From Rubrivivax gelatinosus IL144 (GTDB lineage: Bacteria > Pseudomonadota > Gammaproteobacteria > Burkholderiales > Burkholderiaceae_C): a stretch of DNA of 64,000 bases. Below the pieces are notes generated by a model. The model did no database searches. It worked only from the letters and a program-made list of their open reading frames with translations, and was not told where the DNA came from. The stretch is from assembly GCF_000284255.1 (NCBI RefSeq), contig NC_017075.1:1364001-1428000 (forward strand). Direction: 5' to 3'. Positions 7,933-16,442 of the stretch are shown piece by piece. Made by a program: the position numbers and the translations under genes. The stretch's first letter is position 1. Every line of letters starts with the position of its first letter.

Positions 7933-9137
7933 GCTTCGGCGAGAAAGGCCTGGACCAGCGGGACGAGGCGCGCGACGATCTCGCGCACCTCGTCGGCGGT
8001 GACGACGAGCGGCGGCAGCAGCCGGATCACGCGGTCGGCGGTGACGCTGATCAGCAGTCCGGCCTCCTGGGCCGCGCGGGCGATCAGCACGCCGCACGGA
8101 CGGTCGAGCTCGATGCCCAGCATCAGGCCCTGGCCGCGGAACTCGACGACGCCGGCGGTGCCCGCCAGCGCGCGCTGGAGTTCGGCGCGCAGCAGTTCGC
8201 CCATCGCGTGGGCGTTCGCCAGCAGGCCGTCCTCCTCCATGATGCGCAGCGTCTCGACGCCGGCGCGCATCGCCAGCGGGTTGCCGCCGAAGGTCGTGCC
8301 GTGGTTGCCCGGGCCCAGCACCTTGGCCGCGCGCGGCCCGGCGACGACGGCGCCGATCGGCACGCCCGAGCCCAGGCCCTTGGCCAGCGGCATCACGTCG
8401 GGGCGGATGCCGGCCCACTGGTGGGCGAACCACTTGCCGGTGCGGCCCAGGCCGCACTGCACCTCGTCGAGCATCAGCAGCCAGTCGCGCTCGTCGCAGA
8501 TCCGGCGCAGGCCCTGCAGGTACTCGCTGCGCGCCGGGTTGATGCCGCCTTCGCCCTGGATGGTCTCGAGGAACACCGCGACGACGTTCGGGTTGGTGCG
8601 CGCCGCCTCCTCGACCGCGGCGAGGTCGTTCAGCGGCACGCGCACGAAGCCCTCGACCAGCGGGCCGAAGCCGGCCTGCACCTTGGGGTTGCCGGTGGCC
8701 GACAGCGTCGCGATCGAGCGGCCGTGGAAGGCGCGTTCGTAGACGATGATCTCGGGGCGCTCGATGCCTTTGTCATGGCCGAACTTGCGCGCGATCTTCA
8801 GCGCCGCCTCGTTCGCCTCGAGGCCGGAGTTGCAGAAGAACACGCTGTCCAGGCCCGAGATCTCGCACAGCCTGGCGGCGAGCTGCTCCTGCAGCGGCAC
8901 CTGGTAGTAGTTGCAGGAGTGGATCAGCTTGCCGATCTGGTCCTGCAGCGCCGGCACCAGCTTGGGGTGGGCGTGGCCCAGCGTGTTGACGGCGATGCCG
9001 GCGAGCGCGTCGAGGTACTCGCGGCCCTCGGTGTCCCAGACTCGGCAGCCTCGGCCGTGCGACAGCGCGACGGGCAGTCGCCCGTAGGTGTTCATCACGT
9101 GCGGCATCGGCGCGGAGGGGGCAGGGGCAGCGGTCAT
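7929..9137 (-). CDS. argD: Acetylornithine aminotransferase
   Basis: PLP class-III aminotransferase of arginine synthesis, converting N-acetylglutamate semialdehyde to N-acetylornithine. The 402-residue product shows NTLGHAHP, FFCNSGLEANEAALK, LDEVQCGLGRTG (the Asp contacts the PLP ring) and PLAKGLGSGVPIGAV with the Schiff-base Lys. Internal methionines at residues 11 and 15 are alternative starts. It precedes argF with a 4-base overlap, and its leader contains a terminator-like hairpin. Confidence 0.96.
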   Translation of the reverse strand: MTAAPAPSAPMPHVMNTYGRLPVALSHGRGCRVWDTEGREYLDALAGIAVNTLGHAHPKLVPALQDQIGKLIHSCNYYQVPLQEQLAARLCEISGLDSVFFCNSGLEANEAALKIARKFGHDKGIERPEIIVYERAFHGRSIATLSATGNPKVQAGFGPLVEGFVRVPLNDLAAVEEAARTNPNVVAVFLETIQGEGGINPARSEYLQGLRRICDERDWLLMLDEVQCGLGRTGKWFAHQWAGIRPDVMPLAKGLGSGVPIGAVVAGPRAAKVLGPGNHGTTFGGNPLAMRAGVETLRIMEEDGLLANAHAMGELLRAELQRALAGTAGVVEFRGQGLMLGIELDRPCGVLIARAAQEAGLLISVTADRVIRLLPPLVVTADEVREIVARLVPLVQAFLAEA

Positions 9138-9172
9138 CGAGGTTCCTTGTCGCTCCAGAAAGCAAAAACGAA

Positions 9173-9236
9173 GACCGGCGCCGGAGCTTCGACGCTGTTG
9201 CGCGAAGTCGGGCGCCGGTCGGGGCGTTCGATTCTA
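9173..9236 (-). promoter_or_regulatory. argD promoter and terminator-like leader hairpin
   Basis: On the minus strand a TAGAAT -10 hexamer (9231-9236), with a possible TTTGGC -35 (9252-9257), places the transcript start near 9224. Transcription then enters a hairpin with a 10-bp GC-rich outer stem (9211-9220 with 9173-9182) and an inner stem (9203-9207 with 9187-9191), followed at once by TTCGTTTTTGC. Hairpin plus five Ts is the layout of an intrinsic terminator placed about 35 bases before the argD ATG. It could be an attenuator or a 5' stabilising hairpin. Confidence 0.6.
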
Positions 9237-9326
9237 AGGCGCGGCCCGGATGCCAAATCCTGCGCCGTTGGCGTAAGCCGATCGCAAGAGTCGGCGGCCG
9301 AATCCGGGCACAATCTTGCGTTGCAG

Positions 9327-9647
9327 ATGACGCAGATCCAAATAAAGACGCCGCGCAGGCTGTATATCCGGGGGCTCACGACCGCCGGTCGCACCTTCCG
9401 ACCGAGCGACTGGGCCGAACGACTGGCTGGCGCGATGTCCAGCTTCCGCCCGCGCAGCAGCGCGATCGGCGCCCACATCGGCTACTCCCCGTACTGCGTT
9501 CCGCGCGTCGTCGACGGCGTGAAATGCGTTTTCGTCAGCGAGGCGCTGAAGGACATCGAGCCGATGGCCTGGGACTTCGTGATGAACTTCGCGCGCGACA
9601 ACGAGCTGCAGGTCGTCGACTGCGAGCCCGACGCGGCGGCGGCTTGA
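9327..9647 (+). CDS. DUF3579-like protein
   Basis: A 106-residue cytosolic protein, MTQIQIKTPRRLYIRGLTTAGRTFRPSDWAERLAG at the N-terminus and a conserved core GYSPYCVPRVVDGVKCVFVSEALKDIEP. This matches the small DUF3579 family of betaproteobacteria, found repeatedly beside argD/argF; its role is unknown. It is divergent from argD and shares the intergenic region with its leader. A CACAAT hexamer lies 12 bases before the ATG. It converges on rpsT with a terminator between. Confidence 0.8.
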   Translation: MTQIQIKTPRRLYIRGLTTAGRTFRPSDWAERLAGAMSSFRPRSSAIGAHIGYSPYCVPRVVDGVKCVFVSEALKDIEPMAWDFVMNFARDNELQVVDCEPDAAAA

Positions 9648-9689
9648 GGGCGGGGCGGCGCCAAGGTCGTGATCGACGCGCCAAAACGA

Positions 9690-9713
9690 AAGGGCCTGCT
9701 GACGCAGGCCCTT
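9690..9713. terminator. Bidirectional terminator between the DUF3579 gene and rpsT
   Basis: A 10-base-pair stem (aagggcctgc with gcaggccctt) and 4-base loop, flanked by an A-rich stretch on the left and TTCGTTC on the right, lying between two convergent genes. Confidence 0.85.
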
Positions 9714-9736
9714 CGTTCATCACCCGAGAAACCGTC

Positions 9737-10039
9737 TTAGGCGGCGAGCGCCAGCGCCTTGACCTTGGCGGCCAGGCGGCTCTTCAGGCGGGCAGCCTTG
9801 TTCTTGTGGAAGATGCCCTTGTCGGCGACCGAGTCGATGACGCTCTGCGCGGCCTTGAAGGTGTCGGTGGCGACAGTCTTGTCACCGGCGACGACGGCCT
9901 TCTGCACGTTCTTCACGACGGTGCGAAAGCGCGAGCGCAGCGAAGTGTTCTGCGCGTTGAGCTTGACGTCCTGACGGGCGCGCTTGCGGCCCGAAGCGAG
10001 GCGGACGGTCTTCTTCTTGGCTTTGGACGAGGTGGCCAT
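9737..10039 (-). CDS. rpsT: 30S ribosomal protein S20
   Basis: A 100-residue basic primary-binding protein of the 30S subunit. It begins [22 protein letters not shown], contains [13 protein letters not shown] and ends with [21 protein letters not shown], all typical of S20. It is slightly longer than the E. coli protein, as in other betaproteobacteria. It stands alone, divergent from murJ, an arrangement common in this class. Confidence 0.98.
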   Translation of the reverse strand: MATSSKAKKKTVRLASGRKRARQDVKLNAQNTSLRSRFRTVVKNVQKAVVAGDKTVATDTFKAAQSVIDSVADKGIFHKNKAARLKSRLAAKVKALALAA

Positions 10040-10077
10040 GCGGTTCTTTGGCTGTTCGGGTGGTGCAAAGACCGTCG

Positions 10078-10083
10078 AGTATA
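10078..10083 (-). promoter_or_regulatory. rpsT promoter -10 element
   Basis: TATACT on the minus strand, 38 bases before the rpsT start. The -35 region is not well conserved. Confidence 0.5.
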
Positions 10084-10125
10084 GCACGCACTCACGCATG
10101 CCGCCAGCCCGGCCGGCGCGCTGCC

Positions 10126-10131
10126 TATAAT
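10126..10131 (+). promoter_or_regulatory. murJ promoter -10 element
   Basis: A perfect TATAAT 46 bases before the GTG start of murJ, divergent from the rpsT promoter; no clear -35. Confidence 0.6.
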
Positions 10132-10177
10132 GCCTGCCGACCCGGCTTCGGGCGCTTTTGCCCACTCGTCGTCCCCC

Positions 10178-11734
10178 GTGAACCTTCTCCGGGCCGCTTC
10201 CACCGTTTCGCTGCTGACGCTCGCCTCGCGCGTCACCGGCCTCGTCCGCGACCAGCTGATCGCCGGTTTCTTCGGCGCCAGCGCCGCGACCGACGCGTTC
10301 AACGTCGCCTTCCGCATTCCCAATCTCTTCAGGCGCTTGTTCGCCGAAGGGGCGTTCTCCCAGGCTTTCGTGCCGCTGCTGGCGGCCACCCGGGAACGCG
10401 AGGGCGACGCGGCGACGCACCTGCTGATCGACTCGGTGGCCACCGTGCTCGCCTGGGTGCTGCTGGCGACCTGCGTGGTCGGCGTCGCCGGCGCGCCGAT
10501 CCTGGTCTGGATCATGGCCTCGGGGCTGGAGCGGCTGGACCTCGCGGTGCTGATGACGCGCTGGATGTTCCCCTACATCGGCTTCATGTCGATGGTGGCG
10601 CTGGCCGCCGGCATCCTGAACACCTGGAAGCGCTTCGCCGTGCCGGCGGTGACGCCGGTGCTGCTGAACCTGTCGGTGATCGCCGCCGCCGCGCTGCTGG
10701 CACCGCGGCTGGGCGGCTGGGGCTTCGAGCCGGTGCTGGCGCTGGCCGGCGGCGTCGCGCTCGGCGGCGTGCTGCAGGCCGCGGTGCAGGTGCCGGCGCT
10801 GCGCCGGCTGGGGCTGATGCCGCGCATCGGGCTGACGCCGGCGCGGCTGCGTGCGGCCTGGCGCCACCCCGGCGTGCACCGCATCCTGACGCTGATGGGG
10901 CCGGCGCTGCTGGGCGTGTCGGTGGCCCAGATCTCGCTCGTCATCAACACCCAGATCGCCTCGCACGTCGGGGTCGGCGCGGTGTCCTGGCTGACCTACG
11001 CCGACCGGCTGATGGAGTTCCCGACGGCGCTGCTGGGCGTGGCGCTGGGCGTGGTGCTGCTGCCGCAGCTGTCGGCGGCCAAGGGGCGCGACGACGCCCA
11101 GGCCTATTCCGACATGCTCGACTGGGGGCTGCGCCTGGTCGTGATGCTGGCGCTGCCCTGCGCGATCGCGCTGATCGTCTTTCCGAAGGCGCTGGTCGCG
11201 GTGCTGTTCCATTACGGCGCCTTCGACGCCCGCGACGTCGGCCAGACGGTGCGCGCGCTGATGGGTTACGGCGTCGGCCTGCTCGGCCTGGTGGCGATCA
11301 AGGTGCTGGCGCCGGGCTTCTACGCACGGCAGGACACGCGCACGCCGGTGCTGATCGCCGTGCTGGTGCTGGTCTGCACGCAGCTGATGAACGCGCTGTT
11401 CGTGCCGCTGATCGGCCACGCCGGTCTGGCGCTGTCGATCGGCCTGGGCGCGCTGCTCAACGCCGGGCTGCTGCTCTTCGGCCTGCTGAAGAAGGGCGTC
11501 TACACGCCGCGCCCGGGCTGGGGCCTGTTCGCGCTGCGTGTCGCCTTCGCCTGCACGGCGCTGGGCGCGGCACTTGCTTGGGCGCTGCACGCGATCGACT
11601 GGATCGGGCTGCAGTCGCATTACGGCCAGCGTGCCGGCTGGATGGCGCTCGTGCTGGCGTCGGTGGCCGCGGGATACTTCGTGCTGCTCGCGGCCACCGG
11701 GCTGAACCTGCGCCAGTTCGCGCGCCGTGGCTGA
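10178..11734 (+). CDS. murJ: Lipid II flippase MurJ
   Basis: An inner-membrane protein of 518 residues with about 14 hydrophobic segments, flipping lipid-linked peptidoglycan precursor. The GTG start gives [24 protein letters not shown], the usual MurJ N-terminus; the 16 residues encoded between the upstream ATG (10130) and this GTG overlap the TATAAT promoter and are unlikely to be translated. [26 protein letters not shown] is the conserved MviN motif. The SirB1-like gene follows after 16 bases. Confidence 0.95.
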   Translation: MNLLRAASTVSLLTLASRVTGLVRDQLIAGFFGASAATDAFNVAFRIPNLFRRLFAEGAFSQAFVPLLAATREREGDAATHLLIDSVATVLAWVLLATCVVGVAGAPILVWIMASGLERLDLAVLMTRWMFPYIGFMSMVALAAGILNTWKRFAVPAVTPVLLNLSVIAAAALLAPRLGGWGFEPVLALAGGVALGGVLQAAVQVPALRRLGLMPRIGLTPARLRAAWRHPGVHRILTLMGPALLGVSVAQISLVINTQIASHVGVGAVSWLTYADRLMEFPTALLGVALGVVLLPQLSAAKGRDDAQAYSDMLDWGLRLVVMLALPCAIALIVFPKALVAVLFHYGAFDARDVGQTVRALMGYGVGLLGLVAIKVLAPGFYARQDTRTPVLIAVLVLVCTQLMNALFVPLIGHAGLALSIGLGALLNAGLLLFGLLKKGVYTPRPGWGLFALRVAFACTALGAALAWALHAIDWIGLQSHYGQRAGWMALVLASVAAGYFVLLAATGLNLRQFARRG

Positions 11735-11750
11735 CCTACACTGGAGATCG

Positions 11751-12620
11751 ATGGCTGGACCGCTGTATTTCGAACCGCCGACGGCGCTGCAGTATTTCGC
11801 CTCGCTGGTGGCGGAGGACGCGAGCCTCTCGGTCGTCGAGGCCGCCGTGGCCATCGCGCAGGACCTGGACCCGGAGCTGGACGCGCAAGCCGTGCTGGCG
11901 CAGATCGACGAGCTCGCCGAGCGCCTGCGCCGCCGCATGCCGGCCGACGCCGGCCCGGTGCACAAGCTGCGCATGCTCAACCGCTATTTCTTCGACGAGC
12001 TGGGTTTCGCCGGCAACGTCAACGACTACTACGACCCGCGCAACAGCTCGCTGGGCGAGGTGCTGCGCACGCGCCGCGGCATCCCGGTCACGCTGGCACT
12101 GCTCTACGTCGAGCTGGCGACCCAGCTCGGGCTGCCGGCCGCCGGCGTCTCCTTCCCGGGGCACTTCCTGGTCAAGCTGACGCTGCCGCGCGGCGAGGTC
12201 GTGCTCGACCCGTTCAGCGGCCACTCGCTGTCGCGCGAGGAGCTGGAGGAGCGCCTGTGGCCCTACCGCCAGCGCCACGGCCTGGTCGGCGACTACGAGA
12301 TGCCGCTGGGCCTGTTCCTGCAGGCGGCCGGCCCGCGCGAGACGCTCGCGCGGCTGCTGCGCAACCTGAAGGAGATCCACCGCAGCGCCGGCGATCGCGA
12401 GCGTCTGCTCGCGGCGCTGGAGCGCCTGGTCATCCTGCTGCCCGAAGACTGGAGCGAGCGCCGCGACCGCGGATTGGTGCATGCCGAACTCGGGCACCAC
12501 GAAGCCGCCGCACGCGACCTGTCCGACTACCTCATCCACTGTCCCGACGCCGAGGACGCGCCCGCGCTGCGCGCCCGGCTCGCTCAACTGAGCGGCCCTT
12601 GCCGGCCGACGCTGCACTGA
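11751..12620 (+). CDS. SirB1-family transglutaminase-like/TPR protein
   Basis: A 289-residue soluble protein. The N-terminal two thirds has the SirB1 transglutaminase-like core ([51 protein letters not shown]) and the C-terminus carries tetratricopeptide-like helices ([20 protein letters not shown]). Catalytic activity has not been shown for the family. A TACACT hexamer ends 8 bases before the ATG and overlaps the end of murJ, suggesting its own promoter; GGAG is also present as a possible Shine-Dalgarno. Confidence 0.86.
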   Translation: MAGPLYFEPPTALQYFASLVAEDASLSVVEAAVAIAQDLDPELDAQAVLAQIDELAERLRRRMPADAGPVHKLRMLNRYFFDELGFAGNVNDYYDPRNSSLGEVLRTRRGIPVTLALLYVELATQLGLPAAGVSFPGHFLVKLTLPRGEVVLDPFSGHSLSREELEERLWPYRQRHGLVGDYEMPLGLFLQAAGPRETLARLLRNLKEIHRSAGDRERLLAALERLVILLPEDWSERRDRGLVHAELGHHEAAARDLSDYLIHCPDAEDAPALRARLAQLSGPCRPTLH

Positions 12621-12621
12621 C

Positions 12622-13314
12622 ATGACTTCCAGGATGAAGCAGATCCCGCTGGCGATCGGCTTCGACCCGCTCGCCACCTTCGACAGCTTCCTGCCCGGCA
12701 GCGAAGCCAACCTGCGCGCGCTCGAGCACCTGCGCCGCCTGCCGATGCCCACCGCCCCGGTCTACCTCTGGGGCCCCTCGGGCAGCGGCAAGACGCATCT
12801 GCTGCGCGGGCTGGCGCACGCCTGCCAGCAGGCCGGGCAGCGTGTCGGCTGGTTCGACCCTTCGTTCCCCTGTCCGTGGGAGCTCGCCGCCGACTGGTCG
12901 CTGGTCGTCATCGACCGCTGCGACGAGCTCGACGCAGCGGCCCAGCAGTCGGCCTTCACGCTGTTCGTCGAGGCCGCCACCGAAGGCGTGCAGATGGCCT
13001 GCGCCGGCCGCCTGCCGCCAGTGGACCTGCCGCTGCGCGACGACCTGCGCACGCGCCTGGGCTGGGGCCCGGTGTTCGCGATGCAGCCGCTGGGCGAGTC
13101 GGAGACGCGCGCCGCGCTGCGCCGCGAGAGCGACCGCCGCGGCATCCGCCTCACCGACGAGGTGATGGACCACCTGCTGACGCGTTTCCCGCGTGACCTC
13201 AAGCACCTGATGGCCCTGCTCGACCGGCTCGACGAGTTCTCTCTGTCGCGTTCGCGCACGATCACCGTGCCGCTGGTGCGCGCGATGCTGGCCGAGGAAG
13301 GCGACCCGCTTTGA
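12622..13314 (+). CDS. hda: DnaA regulatory inactivator Hda
   Basis: A 230-residue DnaA-like AAA+ protein without the DnaA DNA-binding domain. With the sliding clamp, Hda promotes hydrolysis of DnaA-bound ATP after initiation. Visible are the clamp-binding N-terminus (MKQIPLAI, from codon 5, close to the QL[SP]LxL motif), the Walker A GPSGSGKTHL and a Walker B-like LVVIDRCDEL. The true start may be the second ATG at 12634. The stop overlaps the following TTG start (TTGA). It starts 1 base after the SirB1-like stop. Confidence 0.9.
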   Translation: MTSRMKQIPLAIGFDPLATFDSFLPGSEANLRALEHLRRLPMPTAPVYLWGPSGSGKTHLLRGLAHACQQAGQRVGWFDPSFPCPWELAADWSLVVIDRCDELDAAAQQSAFTLFVEAATEGVQMACAGRLPPVDLPLRDDLRTRLGWGPVFAMQPLGESETRAALRRESDRRGIRLTDEVMDHLLTRFPRDLKHLMALLDRLDEFSLSRSRTITVPLVRAMLAEEGDPL

Positions 13315-13979
13315 ACCTGACCCTCTTCGACCTCGACGGCACGCTGCTGCCGACCGACTCCGACCACGCCTTCGGCGAGTTCCTGGTGCGCATCGGCTGG
13401 GCCGACGGCGGCGAGTTCAAGCGCCGCAACGACGAGTTCTACGCCCAGTACCTCGAAGGCCGGCTCGACATCGACGCCTACGTGCGCTTCTGCACTGCGC
13501 CCTGGCGCGACCGCGACCCGGCCGAGATCGCCGCGGCGCAGGCGCGTTTCATCGACGAATACGCGCGGCCCTCGCTGCACCCGGCGGCGCTGGACCTGGT
13601 GCGCGGCCACCTGGACGCCGGCGACGTCGTCGCCGTCGTCACCGCCACCAACGACTTCGTCACGCGCCCGATCGCCTCGCTGTTCGGCGTGCGCACGCTG
13701 ATCGCCACCGAGCTCGAGCGCGACGCCTTCGGCCGCGCCACCGGGTCGATCCGCGGCGTGCCGGCCTTCCGCGATGGCAAGATCACGCGTGTGCGGCAAT
13801 GGCTGGCCGACGCCGGCCGCACGCTCGCCGACTTCGAGCGCAGCACCTTCTACAGCGATTCGACCAACGACCTGCCGCTGCTCGAACTCGTCAGCCACCC
13901 GGTGGCCACCAACCCCGGCGACGGGCTGCGGGCCGTGGCCCGAGAGCGCGGCTGGCCGATCCTGGACCTCTTCGCATGA
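13311..13979 (+). CDS. HAD-IB family phosphatase
   Basis: A 222-residue haloacid dehalogenase hydrolase of the SerB-like subfamily IB. Motif I is FDLDGTLLPTDSD at the N-terminus, motif II is VVTATNDFVTRP, and motif III/IV are DGKITRV and FYSDSTNDLPLL. All catalytic aspartates are present. TTG is used as start, overlapping the hda stop as TTGA; no ATG would preserve motif I. Substrate unknown (phosphoserine-like monoesters are common for relatives). Coupled on both sides by 4-base overlaps. Confidence 0.92.
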   Translation: MNLTLFDLDGTLLPTDSDHAFGEFLVRIGWADGGEFKRRNDEFYAQYLEGRLDIDAYVRFCTAPWRDRDPAEIAAAQARFIDEYARPSLHPAALDLVRGHLDAGDVVAVVTATNDFVTRPIASLFGVRTLIATELERDAFGRATGSIRGVPAFRDGKITRVRQWLADAGRTLADFERSTFYSDSTNDLPLLELVSHPVATNPGDGLRAVARERGWPILDLFA

Positions 13980-15544
13980 TCAAGAAATTCATCGACCGCC
14001 TGCTCGGCAAGTCGCCCGCACCCGAGGCGCCGGCGGCGCCGCCGGCGATCCCGCTCGGCCAGCGTGTCGAGATCCCCGCCGAGGAGCACCGCATCGACCC
14101 GCGGCTGCTCGACGACAACGCGGTGCGCGTCGTGCGCACGCTCAAGGACGCCGGCTACGAGGCCTACATCGTCGGCGGCGCGGTGCGCGACCTGCTCGTC
14201 AACCTGCGGCCCAAGGACTTCGACGTCGCGACCAACGCCACGCCCGAGCAGGTGAAGGCGCTGTTCCGCCGCGCCTTCATCATCGGCCGGCGCTTCCGCC
14301 TGGTGCACGTGATCTTCGGCCGCGGCCGCGAGCACGAGGTCATCGAGGTCTCGACCTTCCGCGCCTTCATGGACCCGGCTGCGGCCGAGCAGGTGGAGGG
14401 CAACGAGAAGACCGTGCGCGGCGAGGCGACCGATCAGCGGCGCGTCGTCGACGCCAGCGGCCGCGTGCTGCGCGACAACGTCTGGGGCCCGCAGATCGAG
14501 GACGCGGCGCGCCGCGACTTCACGATCAACGCGATGTACTACGACCCGACGACGCAGATCGTCGTCGACTACCACGGCGGCCTGGCCGACTCGCGTGCCC
14601 GCGTGCTGCGCATGATCGGCGACCCCGAGACGCGTTACCGCGAAGACCCGGTGCGCATCGTGCGCGTCGTGCGCATCGCCGCCAAGCTGGGCTTCGAGGT
14701 CGAGCCGGCGACGCGCGCGCCGATGCGCAAGATGGCCGCGCTGCTGGCCAACGTGCCGCCCTCGCGCATGTTCGACGAGATGGTCAAGCTGCTGCAGACC
14801 GGCCACGCGCTCAAGAGCCTGGCCGAGCTGAAGAAGCAGGGCCTGGACCAGGGCGTGTTCCCGGTGCTCGACGCCGCCTTCCGCGCCGACGCACGACACC
14901 CCAAGCGCGACGAGTTCATCCGCTTCGCGCTCGAAGACACCGACGCCCGCGTCAACGATGGCCGCGCCGTCGTGCCGAGCTTCATGCTCGCGGTGATGCT
15001 CTGGCACGACGTGCTCGACCGCTGGGCGGCGATCCAGGCCGGTGGCGAAGCGCCGTTCCCGGCGCTGCAGCAGGCCGTCGACGCGGTCTTCGACGCGCGC
15101 ATCGGCGACATCTCCGGCCGCGGCAAGCTCGGCGGCGACATGCGCGAGATCTGGCTGATGCAGCCGCGTTTCGAGCGCCGCACGCCGGCCGCGGCGCGCG
15201 CGCTCGTGGCCCAGGCGCGTTTCCGCGCCGGCTACGACTTCCTGCGCCTGCGCGCCGACGTCGGCGAGATCGCGCCGGCGCTGGCCGAGTGGTGGGAGGA
15301 CTTCCACCTCGGCGGCGACGACGAACGCGAGGCGATGCTGGCCGAGCTGAAGCCGGCCTCCAAGCGTGTGCACCGCGTGCCCGCGGGCAGCACGGTGGCC
15401 GCCGCTGCCGCGGCCACGCCGGCGCCGGCCGAGGCTGCCGACGACGACGCCCCGGCCGACGCCGCGCCGGCCAAGAAACGCCGCCGTCGCCGCCGTCGTC
15501 CGGCCGGTGGCGGTGCGCCGTCGGCGCCCGCCGCCGCCGAATGA
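13976..15544 (+). CDS. pcnB: Poly(A) polymerase I
   Basis: Adds 3' adenylate tails to RNA and so promotes decay. The 522-residue product has an N-terminal basic segment, then the nucleotidyltransferase core VGGAVRDLL...PKDFDVATNATPEQV with the two catalytic aspartates, RRDFTINAM and the neck domain. The last 60 residues are Ala-rich and end in a KKRRRRRRR-type basic tail, likely RNA-binding. PcnB is distinguished from CCA-adding enzymes by its length and the GRRFRLVHVIFG stretch. ATGA overlaps join it to the HAD gene and folK. Confidence 0.95.
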   Translation: MIKKFIDRLLGKSPAPEAPAAPPAIPLGQRVEIPAEEHRIDPRLLDDNAVRVVRTLKDAGYEAYIVGGAVRDLLVNLRPKDFDVATNATPEQVKALFRRAFIIGRRFRLVHVIFGRGREHEVIEVSTFRAFMDPAAAEQVEGNEKTVRGEATDQRRVVDASGRVLRDNVWGPQIEDAARRDFTINAMYYDPTTQIVVDYHGGLADSRARVLRMIGDPETRYREDPVRIVRVVRIAAKLGFEVEPATRAPMRKMAALLANVPPSRMFDEMVKLLQTGHALKSLAELKKQGLDQGVFPVLDAAFRADARHPKRDEFIRFALEDTDARVNDGRAVVPSFMLAVMLWHDVLDRWAAIQAGGEAPFPALQQAVDAVFDARIGDISGRGKLGGDMREIWLMQPRFERRTPAAARALVAQARFRAGYDFLRLRADVGEIAPALAEWWEDFHLGGDDEREAMLAELKPASKRVHRVPAGSTVAAAAAATPAPAEAADDDAPADAAPAKKRRRRRRRPAGGGAPSAPAAAE

Positions 15545-16014
15545 GGGCCTGGGTCGGCCTCGGCGCCAACCTGGGCGACGCGCGCGCCGCGCTCGCCGCC
15601 GCCTTCGCCGCGCTGGGCGCCTTGCCCGGCACGCGCCTCGTGCGGCGTTCGTCGCTGTGGCGCAGCGCGCCGGTCGACGCCGCCGGCCCCGACTTCCACA
15701 ACGCGGTGGCCGAACTGGACACCGCCCTGGCGCCGGCCGACTTGCTGGCCGCGCTGCACGCCATCGAGGCCGCGCACGGCCGCGAGCGCCCGTACCGCAA
15801 CGCGCCGCGCACCCTCGACCTGGACCTGCTGTTCTACGGCGACGAGCTGATCGACACGCCGTCGCTGGTCGTGCCGCACCCGCGGGCGCATCTGCGTGCC
15901 TTCGTGCTGCGGCCTTTGCTGGAGCTCGAACCCGGCTTCGAGCATCCGCGCCTGGGGCCGCTCGCGCCCTGGTCCGCCGCCGCGGCCGACCAGGCGATCG
16001 AGCGCCTCGCTTGA
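15541..16014 (+). CDS. folK: 6-hydroxymethyl-7,8-dihydropterin pyrophosphokinase
   Basis: Transfers pyrophosphate from ATP to 6-hydroxymethyl-dihydropterin in folate synthesis. The 157-residue protein opens MRAWVGLGANLGD and has the family signature RPYRNAPRTLDLDLLFYGD with the metal-binding Asp residues, then VPHPRAHLRAFVL. The ATG overlaps the pcnB stop (ATGA), a pairing seen in many betaproteobacteria. Confidence 0.97.
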   Translation: MRAWVGLGANLGDARAALAAAFAALGALPGTRLVRRSSLWRSAPVDAAGPDFHNAVAELDTALAPADLLAALHAIEAAHGRERPYRNAPRTLDLDLLFYGDELIDTPSLVVPHPRAHLRAFVLRPLLELEPGFEHPRLGPLAPWSAAAADQAIERLA

Positions 16015-16027
16015 TGGAGTACGGACG

Positions 16028-16381
16028 ATGAATTCGCTGCCGGTGCCGGTCCAGACCTTCGCGCTGCTCGCGCTGTCCAACCTCTTCATGACGTTTGCCT
16101 GGTACGGGCACCTGAAGTCGCTGGGCGGCAAGCCCTGGATCGTCGCGGCCCTGATCAGCTGGGGCATCGCGCTCTTCGAGTACCTGCTGCAGGTGCCGGC
16201 CAACCGCATCGGCTACGCCGGCGGGCTGAGCCTGGCGCAGCTCAAGATCGGCCAGGAGGTCATCACGCTGGCGATCTTCGTGCCCTTCGCGGTGTTCTAC
16301 ATGGACCAGCCGCTGAAGCTGGACTACCTCTGGGCCGGGCTGTGCCTGGTGGGCGCGGTCTATTTCATCTTCCGGTCATGA
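16028..16381 (+). CDS. DUF486 (DMT-like) small membrane protein
   Basis: A 117-residue inner-membrane protein with four predicted transmembrane segments and the DUF486 motif SNLFMTFAWYGHLK followed by KPWIVAALISWGIALFEY and VPANRIGY. The family is distantly related to drug/metabolite transporters; transport activity is unproven. It lies 13 bases after folK and is probably co-transcribed. Its stop codon overlaps the Pho-box-like repeat of the next transcription unit. Confidence 0.88.
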   Translation: MNSLPVPVQTFALLALSNLFMTFAWYGHLKSLGGKPWIVAALISWGIALFEYLLQVPANRIGYAGGLSLAQLKIGQEVITLAIFVPFAVFYMDQPLKLDYLWAGLCLVGAVYFIFRS

Positions 16382-16401
16382 AACGGTCACCGATCTAGAA
16401 T
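16373..16401 (+). promoter_or_regulatory. Candidate Pho box and promoter for the DUF47-pit operon
   Basis: Two 7-base direct repeats, CGGTCAT (16373-16379) and CGGTCAC (16384-16390), are separated by GAAA. This gives the 11-base periodicity of a PhoB site (consensus CTGTCAT-4-CTGTCAT). A TAGAAT -10 element follows at 16396-16401, so the box occupies the -35 region, 41 bases before the ATG. Location, spacing and the nature of the operon all agree. Confidence 0.65.
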
Positions 16402-16442
16402 CGCGGATTCACGATCCGGCCGGTGATCCCACCGGAGCCCGC

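Noticed and set aside
9737..11980. A 747-codon minus-strand frame ending in rpsT
   Set aside because: Only the final 100 codons (S20) are conserved; the remainder is antisense to murJ.
13850..16111. Long antisense frame over pcnB and folK
   Set aside because: Low-complexity shadow without start context or motifs.
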